From assembly GCA_038106885.1 (NCBI GenBank), contig JAYNFX010000032.1, positions 1-18,213 of the forward strand: a stretch of DNA of 18,213 nt, given 5' to 3'. Below, piece by piece: positions 1 through 8,224 of this stretch. The translations under genes were made by a program, and so were the position numbers. The notes under the pieces are model-generated. The model was not told the DNA's origin and did no database searches. It saw only the letters and a program-made list of their open reading frames with translations. This stretch comes from UBA3537 sp038106885. GTDB lineage: Bacteria; Bacteroidota; Bacteroidia; Flavobacteriales; Flavobacteriaceae. The number at the start of each line of letters is the position of its first letter. Position 1 is the stretch's first letter.

Positions 1-628
1 ACAAAGAATTTAATGGTATATGTACTAATTTTTTTGTCTCAAAAAAGGGATCTTTAAAATATTTACTTAAATCATAAATAGTCTTAATAGGGTAGGATTT
101 TAATTCATTTTGTAGGTCACCACCCTTTAGATATAGAATTCCATTTTCAATATCGTGAGTACTTTTTGTCTTAATATTTTTTTTTACCCACTCAACAAAG
201 ACGGGCATTCTTGTCACTGCTCTACTAACTACGAAGTCATACTTCTTATTGATGATATTCTCAGCACGAATTTGTTCGCATGTCACATTTTCTAATTTTA
301 ACTCATTTACTATTGAGTCAACAACTTTAATCTTTTTTCCAATACTATCAATAAGATGAAAATTTGTTTTTGGGAAGAAAATTGCTAGTGGGATACCTGG
401 AAACCCTCCTCCAGTACCAACATCTAGAACATGTGCTTGAGGTTCAAATTTTACAACTTTAGCAATAGATAATGAATGTAAAATGTGCTTTAAATAAAGA
501 AAATCAAGGTCGCGTCTTGAAATAACATTAATTTTATCATTCCAATCATTGTATAGCGAACCTAATAGCTCAAATTGCTTTTTTTGGGTAATACTTAAAT
601 TTGAAAAATTTTCAAGAATTAAATGCAC
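1..628 (-). CDS. rsmG: 16S rRNA (guanine-N7)-methyltransferase RsmG (GidB), 3' end cut by window edge
   Basis: RsmG methylates N7 of a guanine in the 530 loop of 16S rRNA, using S-adenosylmethionine, in the cytoplasm. I translated the reverse strand by hand. The protein starts MHLILENFSNLS and carries the SAM-binding motif LDVGTGGGFPGIPLA, followed by a conserved LIDSIGKK strand-helix and, later, DFVVSRAV, all typical of the family. About 209 codons are present, and family members are about 205-215 residues, so only a few C-terminal residues should lie beyond base 1. The start is GTG (626-628 read in reverse): an in-frame stop lies three codons upstream, and a start here gives the normal N-terminus. 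It is divergent from the desaturase gene. The identification is firm; the exact end is not visible. Confidence 0.93.
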   Translation of the reverse strand, partial: MHLILENFSNLSITQKKQFELLGSLYNDWNDKINVISRRDLDFLYLKHILHSLSIAKVVKFEPQAHVLDVGTGGGFPGIPLAIFFPKTNFHLIDSIGKKIKVVDSIVNELKLENVTCEQIRAENIINKKYDFVVSRAVTRMPVFVEWVKKNIKTKSTHDIENGILYLKGGDLQNELKSYPIKTIYDLSKYFKDPFFETKKLVHIPLNSL

Positions 629-643
629 TGAATGTTATTTCGA

Positions 644-651
644 CAAAAATA
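644..651 (-). promoter_or_regulatory. Putative -7 promoter box for rsmG
   Basis: On the reverse strand the bases read TATTTTTG, an exact fit to the Bacteroidota -7 consensus TAnnTTTG. The box ends 15 bases before the GTG start, so the leader would be only about 10 bases. I found no clear TTTG -33 partner, so this rests on the -7 box and its position alone. Confidence 0.4.
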
Positions 652-705
652 GTTATAAATTTCATAAAAAGAGGCTTGCATTTACAGTCAGATTAATTAA
701 TTAAT

Positions 706-713
706 TATATTTG
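706..713 (+). promoter_or_regulatory. Putative -7 promoter box for the desaturase gene
   Basis: TATATTTG matches TAnnTTTG exactly and lies 17 bases before the desaturase ATG, inside a TTAATTAA-rich stretch. A TTG at 676-678 is too far upstream (27 bases) to be a normal -33 element. With the oppositely directed box at 644-651 it makes a compact divergent promoter region. Confidence 0.4.
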
Positions 714-730
714 ATAACTAATTAAATTTC

Positions 731-1831
731 ATGATAAAACCTACAATAAAATTTCCTAGAAAAGATTCTGCAAATTTTTTTAAAACTCTAAATTCTAGAG
801 TAAATAATTATTTCAAGGAAAATAATATTAAACGAACAGGAAATTGGAAAATTTGGCTAAAAACTATTATAATGTTTATATTATTTTTAGCCCCTTATTT
901 CATTATTTTATTGTTTTCAATTCCTGGATGGGTTCAGTTATTATTAGTTTTAGTTATGGGTATTGGTATGGCTGGTGTTGGGATGAATGTAATGCATGAC
1001 GGTAATCATGGATCATATTCAAAAAAATCTTGGGTTAACAAACTTATGGGAAGTAGTATCTACATATTGGCTGGAAACGTATACAATTGGAAAGTTCAAC
1101 ATAATGTCTTGCATCATACATATACAAACATTCATGGCCACGATGAAGATTTAGATGCTGGTCGCATATTAAGATTTACAAAACATGCTAAATGGAGATG
1201 GTATCATAAGTTTCAACACTATTATTCAGTATTATTATATGGACTTTTAACCATTAATTGGGCTATTACAACTGATTTTCTACAAATGAAGCGTTACATG
1301 AAAAGAAAATTAGCACATGGTAAATTTCCAAATCCATTTGTTAACTGGAGTACTCTAGTTTTTACAAAAATTTTATATATGAGCATTTGGATTGTTATTC
1401 CAATATTAGCTTTGAATTTAGTTTGGTGGAAGATATTAATTGGATTCTTTTTAATGCATTACACAGCTGGATTAATATTAAGTATAATATTTCAACTAGC
1501 ACATGTTATGGATGAGGCTGATATGCCTTTACCTAAAGAGGATGGAACACTAAAAAACACATGGGCTATTCATCAGCTGATGACAACAGTTAATTTTTCA
1601 CCAAAAAATAAACTTATTAGTTGGTTTACAGGAGGATTAAATTACCAAGTTGAACACCACATTTTCCCAAATATTTCACATATTCACTATTCAAAAATTG
1701 CTGAAATAGTAAAAAAAACTGCAAAAGAATTTAATCTACCATACAACGAATTTAAAAGTACAAGAAAAGCAATAATTGCGCATTTTAGCTATCTAAAGCT
1801 TATGGGTACAAAACCTATTTTAAAAGTCTAA
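731..1831 (+). CDS. Membrane fatty acid desaturase (acyl-lipid/acyl-CoA type)
   Basis: This is a membrane di-iron enzyme that inserts a double bond into fatty acyl chains and so tunes membrane fluidity. The three histidine boxes that hold the iron are all present: HDGNH at residues 89-93, HNVLHH at 124-129 and QVEHH at 306-310. The QxxHH form of the third box is typical of the front-end (delta-5/delta-6-like) branch, but there is no N-terminal cytochrome b5 domain. Hydrophobic segments near residues 43-63, 66-86 and 212-256 fit the usual hairpin membrane layout. Length (366) is normal. The next gene begins 9 bases after the stop, which suggests one transcript. Regiospecificity and substrate cannot be read from sequence. 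Confidence 0.88.
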   Translation: MIKPTIKFPRKDSANFFKTLNSRVNNYFKENNIKRTGNWKIWLKTIIMFILFLAPYFIILLFSIPGWVQLLLVLVMGIGMAGVGMNVMHDGNHGSYSKKSWVNKLMGSSIYILAGNVYNWKVQHNVLHHTYTNIHGHDEDLDAGRILRFTKHAKWRWYHKFQHYYSVLLYGLLTINWAITTDFLQMKRYMKRKLAHGKFPNPFVNWSTLVFTKILYMSIWIVIPILALNLVWWKILIGFFLMHYTAGLILSIIFQLAHVMDEADMPLPKEDGTLKNTWAIHQLMTTVNFSPKNKLISWFTGGLNYQVEHHIFPNISHIHYSKIAEIVKKTAKEFNLPYNEFKSTRKAIIAHFSYLKLMGTKPILKV

Positions 1832-1840
1832 ATAACAAAT

Positions 1841-3028
1841 ATGAACCTACAACTTTCTGAAAGAATTTTAAACATGTCAACTTCTGCAACTTTAGCTATG
1901 GCTGCTAAGGCAAGGGAGCTTAAAAGTGAAGGAAAAGATATTATTGGCTTGAGTCTTGGAGAACCCGATTTTAACACTCCTGATTTTATTAAAAATGCGG
2001 CAAAACAAGCTGTAGATGATAACTATAATTCATACACTCCTGTGGATGGTTATGTTGAATTAAAACAGGCAATAATCAAAAAGTTCAAACGTGATAACAA
2101 TATTGATTACAACTTATCACAAATTGTAGTTTCTACTGGTGCAAAGCAATGTTTAGCTAATATTGCTCTTGTACTACTAAATAAAGGAGATGAAGTGATT
2201 TTGCCTTGCCCGTACTGGGTTAGTTACGCAGATATTGTAAAATTATCAGAAGGCACTCCAATTGAAGTTAAAACTTCAATTGAAACGAATTTTAAAATGA
2301 CACCATCTCAACTTGAAGCAGCAATAACATCAAAAACAAAAATGATTTGGTTTAGTTCTCCTTGTAATCCAAGTGGCTCAGTATACAGTTATGATGAACT
2401 TAGAGCATTAGCAGATGTACTTAAAAAACACCCTAATATTTATGTTGTTGCCGATGAAATTTATGAACACATTAATTATGGGGACGGTCACGCCAGTATG
2501 GCTGAATTTGATGATATGTATGAACGTACAATTACAGTAAATGGAGTATCAAAAGCATTTGCAATGACAGGTTGGCGAATAGGATACCTAGGTGCTCCCG
2601 AATGGATCGCAAGGGCATGTAATAAAATGCAAGGTCAAATTACAAGTGGCGCTAATTGTATAGCGCAAAGAGCTGTAATAACTGCCCTTGAGGCACCTCC
2701 AACTAAAGTACAGTATATGATTGACGAATTTAAATCTAGAAGAGATTTAATTCTTAAGCTACTTTCTGAAATTAACGGATTTAAATGTAATATTCCTAAT
2801 GGTGCTTTTTATGTTTTCCCAGATATATCTTACTTTTTTGGTAAAACTATCAAAGGTAAAAAAGTTACAAATGCAACTGACCTGTCGTTACTATTGCTAG
2901 AAGAAGCTTTAGTAGCAACTGTCACAGGGGATGCATTTGGAAACCCAAATTGTATTAGAATTTCATATGCTGCTTCAAAAGATCAAATAATTGAAGCTGT
3001 TGATAGAATTAAATCAGTTCTAAAATAA
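1841..3028 (+). CDS. Class I PLP-dependent aminotransferase, aspartate aminotransferase-like
   Basis: A fold-type I aminotransferase that probably exchanges amino groups between aspartate and 2-oxoglutarate. Key residues are visible: the PLP-binding lysine K238 in SKAFAMTGWRIGY, N176 in SPCNPSG, D205 and Y208 in DEIYEH, and the substrate-carboxylate arginine R373 in CIRISYA. Near the N-terminus SLGEPDFNTP is the usual substrate-contact loop. At 395 residues it has the size of the bacterial AspB/AspC-like subgroup. It starts 9 bases after the desaturase stop and is probably co-transcribed, with no obvious pathway link. Its stop lies 8 bases from the convergent trkH stop. Related enzymes accept other amino acids or prephenate, so aspartate specificity is an inference. 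Confidence 0.88.
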   Translation: MNLQLSERILNMSTSATLAMAAKARELKSEGKDIIGLSLGEPDFNTPDFIKNAAKQAVDDNYNSYTPVDGYVELKQAIIKKFKRDNNIDYNLSQIVVSTGAKQCLANIALVLLNKGDEVILPCPYWVSYADIVKLSEGTPIEVKTSIETNFKMTPSQLEAAITSKTKMIWFSSPCNPSGSVYSYDELRALADVLKKHPNIYVVADEIYEHINYGDGHASMAEFDDMYERTITVNGVSKAFAMTGWRIGYLGAPEWIARACNKMQGQITSGANCIAQRAVITALEAPPTKVQYMIDEFKSRRDLILKLLSEINGFKCNIPNGAFYVFPDISYFFGKTIKGKKVTNATDLSLLLLEEALVATVTGDAFGNPNCIRISYAASKDQIIEAVDRIKSVLK

Positions 3029-3036
3029 TTCAATCT

Positions 3037-4533
3037 CTAGCGATTCCTCCAAAAAAATGGAGTAAATAAAATTAGAACTGTAAACAATTCTAATCTCCCA
3101 ATAAGCATTAAAAATGACGACCACCACTTGCCTGCTGAGGACATTTCAGAGAAGTTATTAGCAGGCCCAAATTCACCAAGTGCAGGACCTACATTTCCTA
3201 AACTTGATGCAGCTACTCCTATTGATGATTCAAAATCAACTCCTATTATAGCAAATCCAAGCGCTCCAATTATAAATGATAGCATGTAAAGAATAAAAAA
3301 TCCCAATATGTTAAAAACAATATCACCTGAAACTGTTTTGCTATTGTATCTTACTGGAACAACAGCATTGGGGTGTAATGAACGCTTAAATTCCATAAAT
3401 CCATTTCTTATTAATAATAAATGTCTGACAACTTTTACACCACCAGAAGTGCTACCTGCTGAACCTCCTAAAAACATTAGTCCAAAGAAAAACACTAATA
3501 AAAAAGGAGTCCATGATGTAAAGTCAGCAGTTACAAAACCTGTAGTAGTAACTATGGAGATAACCTGAAATAAACCATGTCTTAATGAAGATTCAATTTC
3601 ACCAAAAATCATTGGATGTGAAAAAACCATTGAATTTGAAATTGACGAATCAAAACAAATAAATATTACGGCAATAGCAGTAAAAATTAAAATGAATTTG
3701 ACATAAAGTTTAAATTCTTCATCCTTAAAAATTTTATTAAAATTTCTTTTAAAGCCAAAGTAGCTTAAGACAAAATTTGTCCCTGCCAAAAACATAAATA
3801 AAATTATAATATATTGAATCAGCGGGGTATCATTCCAATATGAAATACTATTATTTTTAGTTGAAAATCCACCTGTGGAAAGCGTACTCATTGAATGGTT
3901 CAAGGCATCAAAAAAAGACATTCCAGCTAAATTTAAAAAAAGTGTTTCAGCTGCAGTATATCCAAAATATATGAGCCAAAGGCGTTTTGCGGTATCAGTT
4001 ATTCTTGGATGAAGTTTATCAGTACTAGGTCCAGGTGCTTCAGCAGCAAAAAGTTGCATCCCACCTATTCCTAATAAAGGTAAAATTGCAATAGCTAAAA
4101 CAATTATACCCATACCGCCAATCCAATGCGTCAAACTCCTCCAAAATAATATACCATTAGGAAGCGATTCTATATCCTTTAAAATACTTGACCCTGTGGT
4201 AGTATATCCTGAAATTGTTTCAAAAAATGCATTGGTGAAATTGGGTATGGAACCCGAAAAAATATAGGGTAATGTTCCTGAAAGAGCCATAACAATCCAT
4301 CCAAAAGCAACAACAATATATCCCTCTCTTTTATTCATTTCTTTTGAATGCTTTTTTGTAAGTAACATTGATAATAAGCCTAAAAATGAAACAATAACAC
4401 CTGATAAAATCAAACTCAATGTAATTCCATCATTGTATAAGAAACTTAAAATAGAAGACAGAAACATAAAACTGCCGTTAAAAAGCAGAAGAATACCAAA
4501 AAAATAAAAGATAATTTTAAAATTGAGTTTCAT
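3037..4533 (-). CDS. trkH: Trk/Ktr-type potassium uptake channel subunit TrkH
   Basis: TrkH is the ion-conducting inner-membrane subunit of a low-affinity potassium importer. The protein is almost wholly hydrophobic and has the four pore repeats of the superfamily, each with a filter-like segment: ISGYTTTGSS near residue 108, STLSTGGFS near 217, IVTTTGFV near 327 and SSLGNVGPALG near 443. The GGSAGSTSGG segment between repeats 3 and 4 matches the intramembrane gating loop. At 498 residues it is close to the usual 480-500. It starts 9 bases after the trkA stop, so trkA and trkH form an operon in which TrkA supplies the nucleotide-binding regulatory ring. No terminator is seen after it before it meets aminotransferase DNA. 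Confidence 0.95.
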   Translation of the reverse strand: MKLNFKIIFYFFGILLLFNGSFMFLSSILSFLYNDGITLSLILSGVIVSFLGLLSMLLTKKHSKEMNKREGYIVVAFGWIVMALSGTLPYIFSGSIPNFTNAFFETISGYTTTGSSILKDIESLPNGILFWRSLTHWIGGMGIIVLAIAILPLLGIGGMQLFAAEAPGPSTDKLHPRITDTAKRLWLIYFGYTAAETLFLNLAGMSFFDALNHSMSTLSTGGFSTKNNSISYWNDTPLIQYIIILFMFLAGTNFVLSYFGFKRNFNKIFKDEEFKLYVKFILIFTAIAVIFICFDSSISNSMVFSHPMIFGEIESSLRHGLFQVISIVTTTGFVTADFTSWTPFLLVFFFGLMFLGGSAGSTSGGVKVVRHLLLIRNGFMEFKRSLHPNAVVPVRYNSKTVSGDIVFNILGFFILYMLSFIIGALGFAIIGVDFESSIGVAASSLGNVGPALGEFGPANNFSEMSSAGKWWSSFLMLIGRLELFTVLILFTPFFWRNR

Positions 4534-4542
4534 GTATTATGA

Positions 4543-5892
4543 CTAATAAAATAAACTTTCAACTTTCTTTATTGACTGAGGCATACAGCAAACTACTACC
4601 CTGTCACCAGCTTGTATCTTAAAATCTCCTAATGCTATATATCCTTCGTTTTCTCTAATAACTCCACCAATAATAGCTGATCTTGGAAAATCAATATTTT
4701 TGATATGTAAACCACATACCTTAGATGCATCGTTAACTACAAATTCAAGAAGCTCTGCATCCATGTTTACCAATTTAGTCATAGCTACTACCTCCCCTTT
4801 TCTAATGTATCTAAAAATACTATTTGCTGCTAAAAGTTTCTTGTTTATCAATGTATCTACTCCAATGGAATGAGATAATGCAAAATAGTCCATATTTTCA
4901 ACAAGTGCTATAGTCTTCTTAACTCCTTTAGATTTAGCTACTAAACATGACATTATATTAGTCTCAGAATTACCAGTAACTGAAATCAAAGCATCCATGT
5001 TACTAAAATTTTCCTCTTCTAAAAGTTCAATATTTCTTCCATCTCCGTTTATTACTAATGCATCTGAGAGCTGGTCAGCTAAATCAATAGCTCTTTCTTT
5101 GGACTTTTCAACAATTTTTATGTTAAAACCACTGTTAGTCAATTCTTCAGCACTAGTTGACCCTATTTGTCCCCCTCCTAGAATCATGATATTTTTAATT
5201 TGTGTTTTTTGTCTACCAGTAAGATTACACAATTCCTCATCACCTCCCTTGGAGGTTATAAAAACTACACGATCTCCTTTTAAAAAGACAGTATCGCCTC
5301 TTGGTATAACTGTAGCTCGAGAACCTTTTCTTTGAATTGCAATCGGTATAAAATGTATATCTGGTAAAAACTCTGCTGCCAATTTTACAGTTTTGTTTAT
5401 TATTTCAGCTTCTTCAGAAAGGGTTAATCCCAGCATTGTTAAAGCACCATTTTCAAACTCATATGAATCATTAAAAACAGATTGACTCATAAGTAACTCA
5501 ATCTCTGAGGCAGCTAATGACTCAGGAGAAATTAGTTCATCAATACCTAATTTCTCAAATTCTAGTTCTGATTTATTTTGAATAAATTCTGTATTAGAAA
5601 TTCTTGCAATTGTCTTTTTAGCACCAAGTTGTTTTGCTAAAACACAAGAAGTAATATTAGAAGTTTCAGAAGAAGTTACACTTATAAATAAATCAGCATT
5701 AGAAATATTAGAAGATTTTAAAACAGAAACTGATGTTATATCACCTGATACAACTTTGATATCTAAGTGAGTTTCTGCATAATTTAATCTTTCTTTGTCT
5801 AAGTCAATCAGTATTATTTCTTGAGACTCGAATGATAAAAGCTTGGCTAAGTGAAATCCAACCTCTCCAGCTCCAGCTATTATAATTTTCAT
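4543..5892 (-). CDS. trkA: Trk potassium transporter regulatory subunit TrkA
   Basis: TrkA is a cytoplasmic, peripheral-membrane protein that binds nucleotides and gates TrkH. It has the tandem layout of full-length TrkA: a first RCK-N Rossmann domain with GAGEVG at residues 7-12 and acidic D30 at the end of the second strand, an RCK-C domain at about 140-220, a second Rossmann domain with GGGQIG at 239-244 and E262, and a second RCK-C domain to the end. The acidic residues after the second strands suggest NAD(H) rather than NADP binding. Length (449) is normal. It is the first gene of the trkAH operon and is divergent from ubiE. A TATATTTG box lies about 23 bases upstream of the ATG. Confidence 0.95.
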   Translation of the reverse strand: MKIIIAGAGEVGFHLAKLLSFESQEIILIDLDKERLNYAETHLDIKVVSGDITSVSVLKSSNISNADLFISVTSSETSNITSCVLAKQLGAKKTIARISNTEFIQNKSELEFEKLGIDELISPESLAASEIELLMSQSVFNDSYEFENGALTMLGLTLSEEAEIINKTVKLAAEFLPDIHFIPIAIQRKGSRATVIPRGDTVFLKGDRVVFITSKGGDEELCNLTGRQKTQIKNIMILGGGQIGSTSAEELTNSGFNIKIVEKSKERAIDLADQLSDALVINGDGRNIELLEEENFSNMDALISVTGNSETNIMSCLVAKSKGVKKTIALVENMDYFALSHSIGVDTLINKKLLAANSIFRYIRKGEVVAMTKLVNMDAELLEFVVNDASKVCGLHIKNIDFPRSAIIGGVIRENEGYIALGDFKIQAGDRVVVCCMPQSIKKVESLFY

Positions 5893-5915
5893 TAATTAAG
5901 TAATTAATTCATGCG

Positions 5916-5923
5916 CAAATATA
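5916..5923 (-). promoter_or_regulatory. Putative -7 promoter box for trkAH
   Basis: On the reverse strand the bases read TATATTTG, an exact TAnnTTTG match 23 bases before the trkA ATG. No TTTG -33 element is found at a normal distance. I could not find a comparable exact box for the divergent ubiE gene in the same 102-base gap. Confidence 0.45.
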
Positions 5924-5994
5924 GTTTATTTTTAGGGATTTGTTTTTGAATTGCATTTCTTTGCATAGCCAAAAAATCACCCTAATAATTATAA

Positions 5995-6726
5995 ATGAAT
6001 AAAAATATAACTCCATACAAGGACAGTAATCTTAGTAAAAAACAACAAATTGCCAACATGTTTGATACTATTTCTGGAGAATATGACAACTTAAATCGTG
6101 TAATATCGTTTGGGATTGATATTAAATGGAGAAATAAAGTAGTTCAAAAAGTTCGAGATCAAAAACCTAGTAATATTTTAGATATAGCAACAGGAACTGG
6201 TGATTTAGCAATAAATTTAGTAAAGACTGGAGCAGATAAAATAGTAGGATTAGATATTAGTAAAGGAATGTTGGATATTGGAAGAAAAAAAATAAAATCA
6301 AAGAAACTTTCTGAATTTATACAAATGGTAATAGGAGACTCTGAAAACTTACCTTTTGGGGATAATAGTTTTGATGCAATAACTGTAGCTTTTGGTGTAC
6401 GAAATTTTGAAAATTTGGAAAAAGGACTTTCAGAAATACTTAGAGTTTTGAAACCAAATGGAATTTTAGTAATTCTTGAAACTTCTGTTCCAAAAAAAAT
6501 ACCATTTAAACAGGTTTACTTTGCTTACACAAAGCTTTTATTACCCCTAATAGGAATATTATTTTCAAAAGATAAAAAGGCATATGGATATTTAAGTAAT
6601 TCTGCTGCTAAGTTCCCCTGTGGTGATGCTTTCAACAATATTCTAAGAAAAATTGGGTTTATAAATGTAAATGATGTACCTCAAACTTTTGGTGTAGCCA
6701 CTATTTATGAAGCAACAAAAAAATAA
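5995..6726 (+). CDS. ubiE: Demethylmenaquinone methyltransferase (MenG/UbiE)
   Basis: This enzyme transfers a methyl group from S-adenosylmethionine to demethylmenaquinone, the last step of menaquinone synthesis, at the inner face of the membrane. The family start VxxMFDxISxxYDxLNRVISFGID is recognisable at residues 20-42 (NMFDTISGEYDNLNRVIS), followed by SAM motif I, DIATGTGDLA, at 63-72 and VGLDISKGML shortly after. Length (243) is normal. Bacteroidota respire with menaquinone, so the menG role is more likely than the ubiquinone role; this is inference from lineage. The stop codon directly abuts the porT ATG, so the two genes are almost certainly co-transcribed and may be translationally coupled. 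Confidence 0.94.
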   Translation: MNKNITPYKDSNLSKKQQIANMFDTISGEYDNLNRVISFGIDIKWRNKVVQKVRDQKPSNILDIATGTGDLAINLVKTGADKIVGLDISKGMLDIGRKKIKSKKLSEFIQMVIGDSENLPFGDNSFDAITVAFGVRNFENLEKGLSEILRVLKPNGILVILETSVPKKIPFKQVYFAYTKLLLPLIGILFSKDKKAYGYLSNSAAKFPCGDAFNNILRKIGFINVNDVPQTFGVATIYEATKK

Positions 6727-7443
6727 ATGATGAAACGGATTATAATTCTTTGTCTTATTTATTTATTTAGCGCAAGTGCTGAAGCGCAATTATTTACAAA
6801 AGAAAGAGTATTAAACAATGAAAATTTTGATAAGCCAAGATTATCATATGGCTATTACCTCGGACTAAATTCATATGACTTCAATATCGACTATAAATCA
6901 AATTTAAAAGATATCCAAGTAATTAAATCTACAGGCTTTAATGTAGGTTTAGTTGGAAATATCAGAATAAATGATTTTTTTGATTTAAGATTAGAACCCG
7001 GTCTGGTTATGTCAAATCGAACCTTAAGCTATAGCGGAACTTATTTTGAAGGCCTTATTTTTGATGAAAATGACACAGAAAGAGAAATTAGATCTACTTA
7101 CATACACATTCCATTATTGTTAAAAATATCTACTAAAAGAATCAATAATATCAAACCGTTTATTGTCGCTGGAGCTTCAACTGCTCTGAACCTTTCAAGT
7201 AATCAAGATAATCCTGATGATAATAGCCAAGGAAATTTTAGGCTAAAAAAAAACAATATTTTTTATGAAATGGGTATTGGAATAGATATTTATCTCACGT
7301 GGTTCAAATTCACCCCCTCAATAAGAGGAGTATTCTCTCTAATTGATGAACATGTTAAAGATTTTGACTCAAATAGTCCTTGGACAAGGAATATATCTAA
7401 AATGCAAACTAGAGGAGTTTTTGTGAATTTTACATTTCAATAG
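6727..7443 (+). CDS. porT: PorT-family outer membrane protein of the type IX secretion system
   Basis: PorT (SprT in gliding flavobacteria) is an outer-membrane beta-barrel protein needed for type IX secretion and, in gliders, for motility. Residues 1-20 form a clear signal peptide: two lysine/arginine residues, a hydrophobic core and an AEA-Q cleavage site. The mature start (LFTKERVLNNENFDKPRLSY) resembles PorT starts that I know, and the rest alternates short amphipathic strands (GYYLGLNSYDF, FDLRLEPGLV, FKFTPSIRGVF) and ends in VNFTF, a barrel-type terminus. The start abuts the ubiE stop with no gap, a linkage I recall from other flavobacteria. The 3' end overlaps the convergent methyltransferase gene by 14 bases. 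Confidence in the PorT name is good but rests on memory of the family. Confidence 0.85.
   Translation: MMKRIIILCLIYLFSASAEAQLFTKERVLNNENFDKPRLSYGYYLGLNSYDFNIDYKSNLKDIQVIKSTGFNVGLVGNIRINDFFDLRLEPGLVMSNRTLSYSGTYFEGLIFDENDTEREIRSTYIHIPLLLKISTKRINNIKPFIVAGASTALNLSSNQDNPDDNSQGNFRLKKNNIFYEMGIGIDIYLTWFKFTPSIRGVFSLIDEHVKDFDSNSPWTRNISKMQTRGVFVNFTFQ
7245..7253 (+). repeat. A9 homopolymer tract inside porT
   Basis: Nine consecutive adenines occur within the porT reading frame. Tracts of this length can cause transcriptional or replicative slippage and are also frequent sites of sequencing error. The frame is intact here. Confidence 0.5.
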
Positions 7444-8161
7444 TCCTTCTCTTGAATTCACTTAGCATTATCGCTACTGCGTTAGCTACATTTAAACTTT
7501 CTGTTTTTTTTATTTTGCCAAATCTTGGAATTGTTAATTTTATATTTAGAAGTTTGTGTAATTCGGGAGATATACCATTTGATTCATTACCAAAAATTAA
7601 AATACCCTTTTGAGGAAGTTCCTTATTGTAAATGCTATCTCCGCTTAAGTCAGCACCCATACTAAAGTCTGCCTTATTTAAACATTTTTCTAAATTTAAA
7701 TAACTAATGTTTACTCTTGAATGAGAACCCATGGCGGATTGAATCACCTTAGGATTGTAACAATCAACAGAATCTTTGCTACAAATTAAATCTTTAATTC
7801 CATACCAGTCACAAAGCCTAATTATTGTTCCAAGATTTCCCGGATTATTTAGTTCATCCAAAGCTACTATTAGTTTAGAAAAATCAATTTTTTCTACTTT
7901 AGGTATTTTAAAAATCGCTAATACTGCATTAGGAGAAACTAATGAGCTAATCTTATTTAATTCAGAATTGTTTATTAAAACAAATTTATCTTCAAAGCTT
8001 GAATAACTTTTTGATGTTGAAAAAATATATTCTAATTCATATTTAGAGTTCAAAAACTCCTGAACAACTTTTAAACCTTCAGCAACAAAAAGTTTTTGAT
8101 TCTGTCGCTGTTTTTTTTGTCTTAAAGATTGGATAAGCTTATAATGGTTTTTAGTTAACAT
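7430..8161 (-). CDS. SpoU/TrmH-family RNA 2'-O-methyltransferase
   Basis: A SPOUT-class enzyme that methylates a ribose 2'-OH in rRNA or tRNA with S-adenosylmethionine. Residues 1-90 are the small substrate-binding domain (FVAEGLKVVQEFL is characteristic). The knotted catalytic domain has all three motifs: motif 1 LDELNNPGNLGTIIR at 101-115 with the likely catalytic R115, motif 2 IFGNESNGIS at 189-198, and motif 3 ESLNVANAVAIML at 221-233. Length (243) fits. The exact nucleotide target cannot be told from sequence. Its 3' end overlaps porT by 14 bases tail to tail. Its 5' end is about 63 bases from the divergent TamL-like gene start. I saw no exact TAnnTTTG box for it. Confidence 0.92.
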   Translation of the reverse strand: MLTKNHYKLIQSLRQKKQRQNQKLFVAEGLKVVQEFLNSKYELEYIFSTSKSYSSFEDKFVLINNSELNKISSLVSPNAVLAIFKIPKVEKIDFSKLIVALDELNNPGNLGTIIRLCDWYGIKDLICSKDSVDCYNPKVIQSAMGSHSRVNISYLNLEKCLNKADFSMGADLSGDSIYNKELPQKGILIFGNESNGISPELHKLLNIKLTIPRFGKIKKTESLNVANAVAIMLSEFKRRTIEM

Positions 8162-8171
8162 CTAAAAAATG

Positions 8172-8179
8172 TACATTTG
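8172..8179 (+). promoter_or_regulatory. Putative -7 promoter box for the TamL-like gene
   Basis: TACATTTG fits TAnnTTTG exactly. Transcription would begin near 8184-8187, which leaves a leader of about 40 bases before the TTG codons at 8222 and 8225. It also rules out an earlier in-frame TTG at 8177, because that codon lies inside the box. No TTTG -33 element is seen at a normal distance. Confidence 0.45.
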
Positions 8180-8224
8180 GTTATTATTTTTCTGACTATA
8201 AATCTAAATTTTATTTGTGTCTTG

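Noticed and set aside
3308..3568. Rightward open frame opposite trkH
   Set aside because: It lies wholly inside trkH, has no recognisable domain, and trkH is fully supported by its pore motifs.
4997..5335. Rightward open frame opposite trkA
   Set aside because: Serine/leucine-rich shadow of the second Rossmann region of trkA; no start context or family match.
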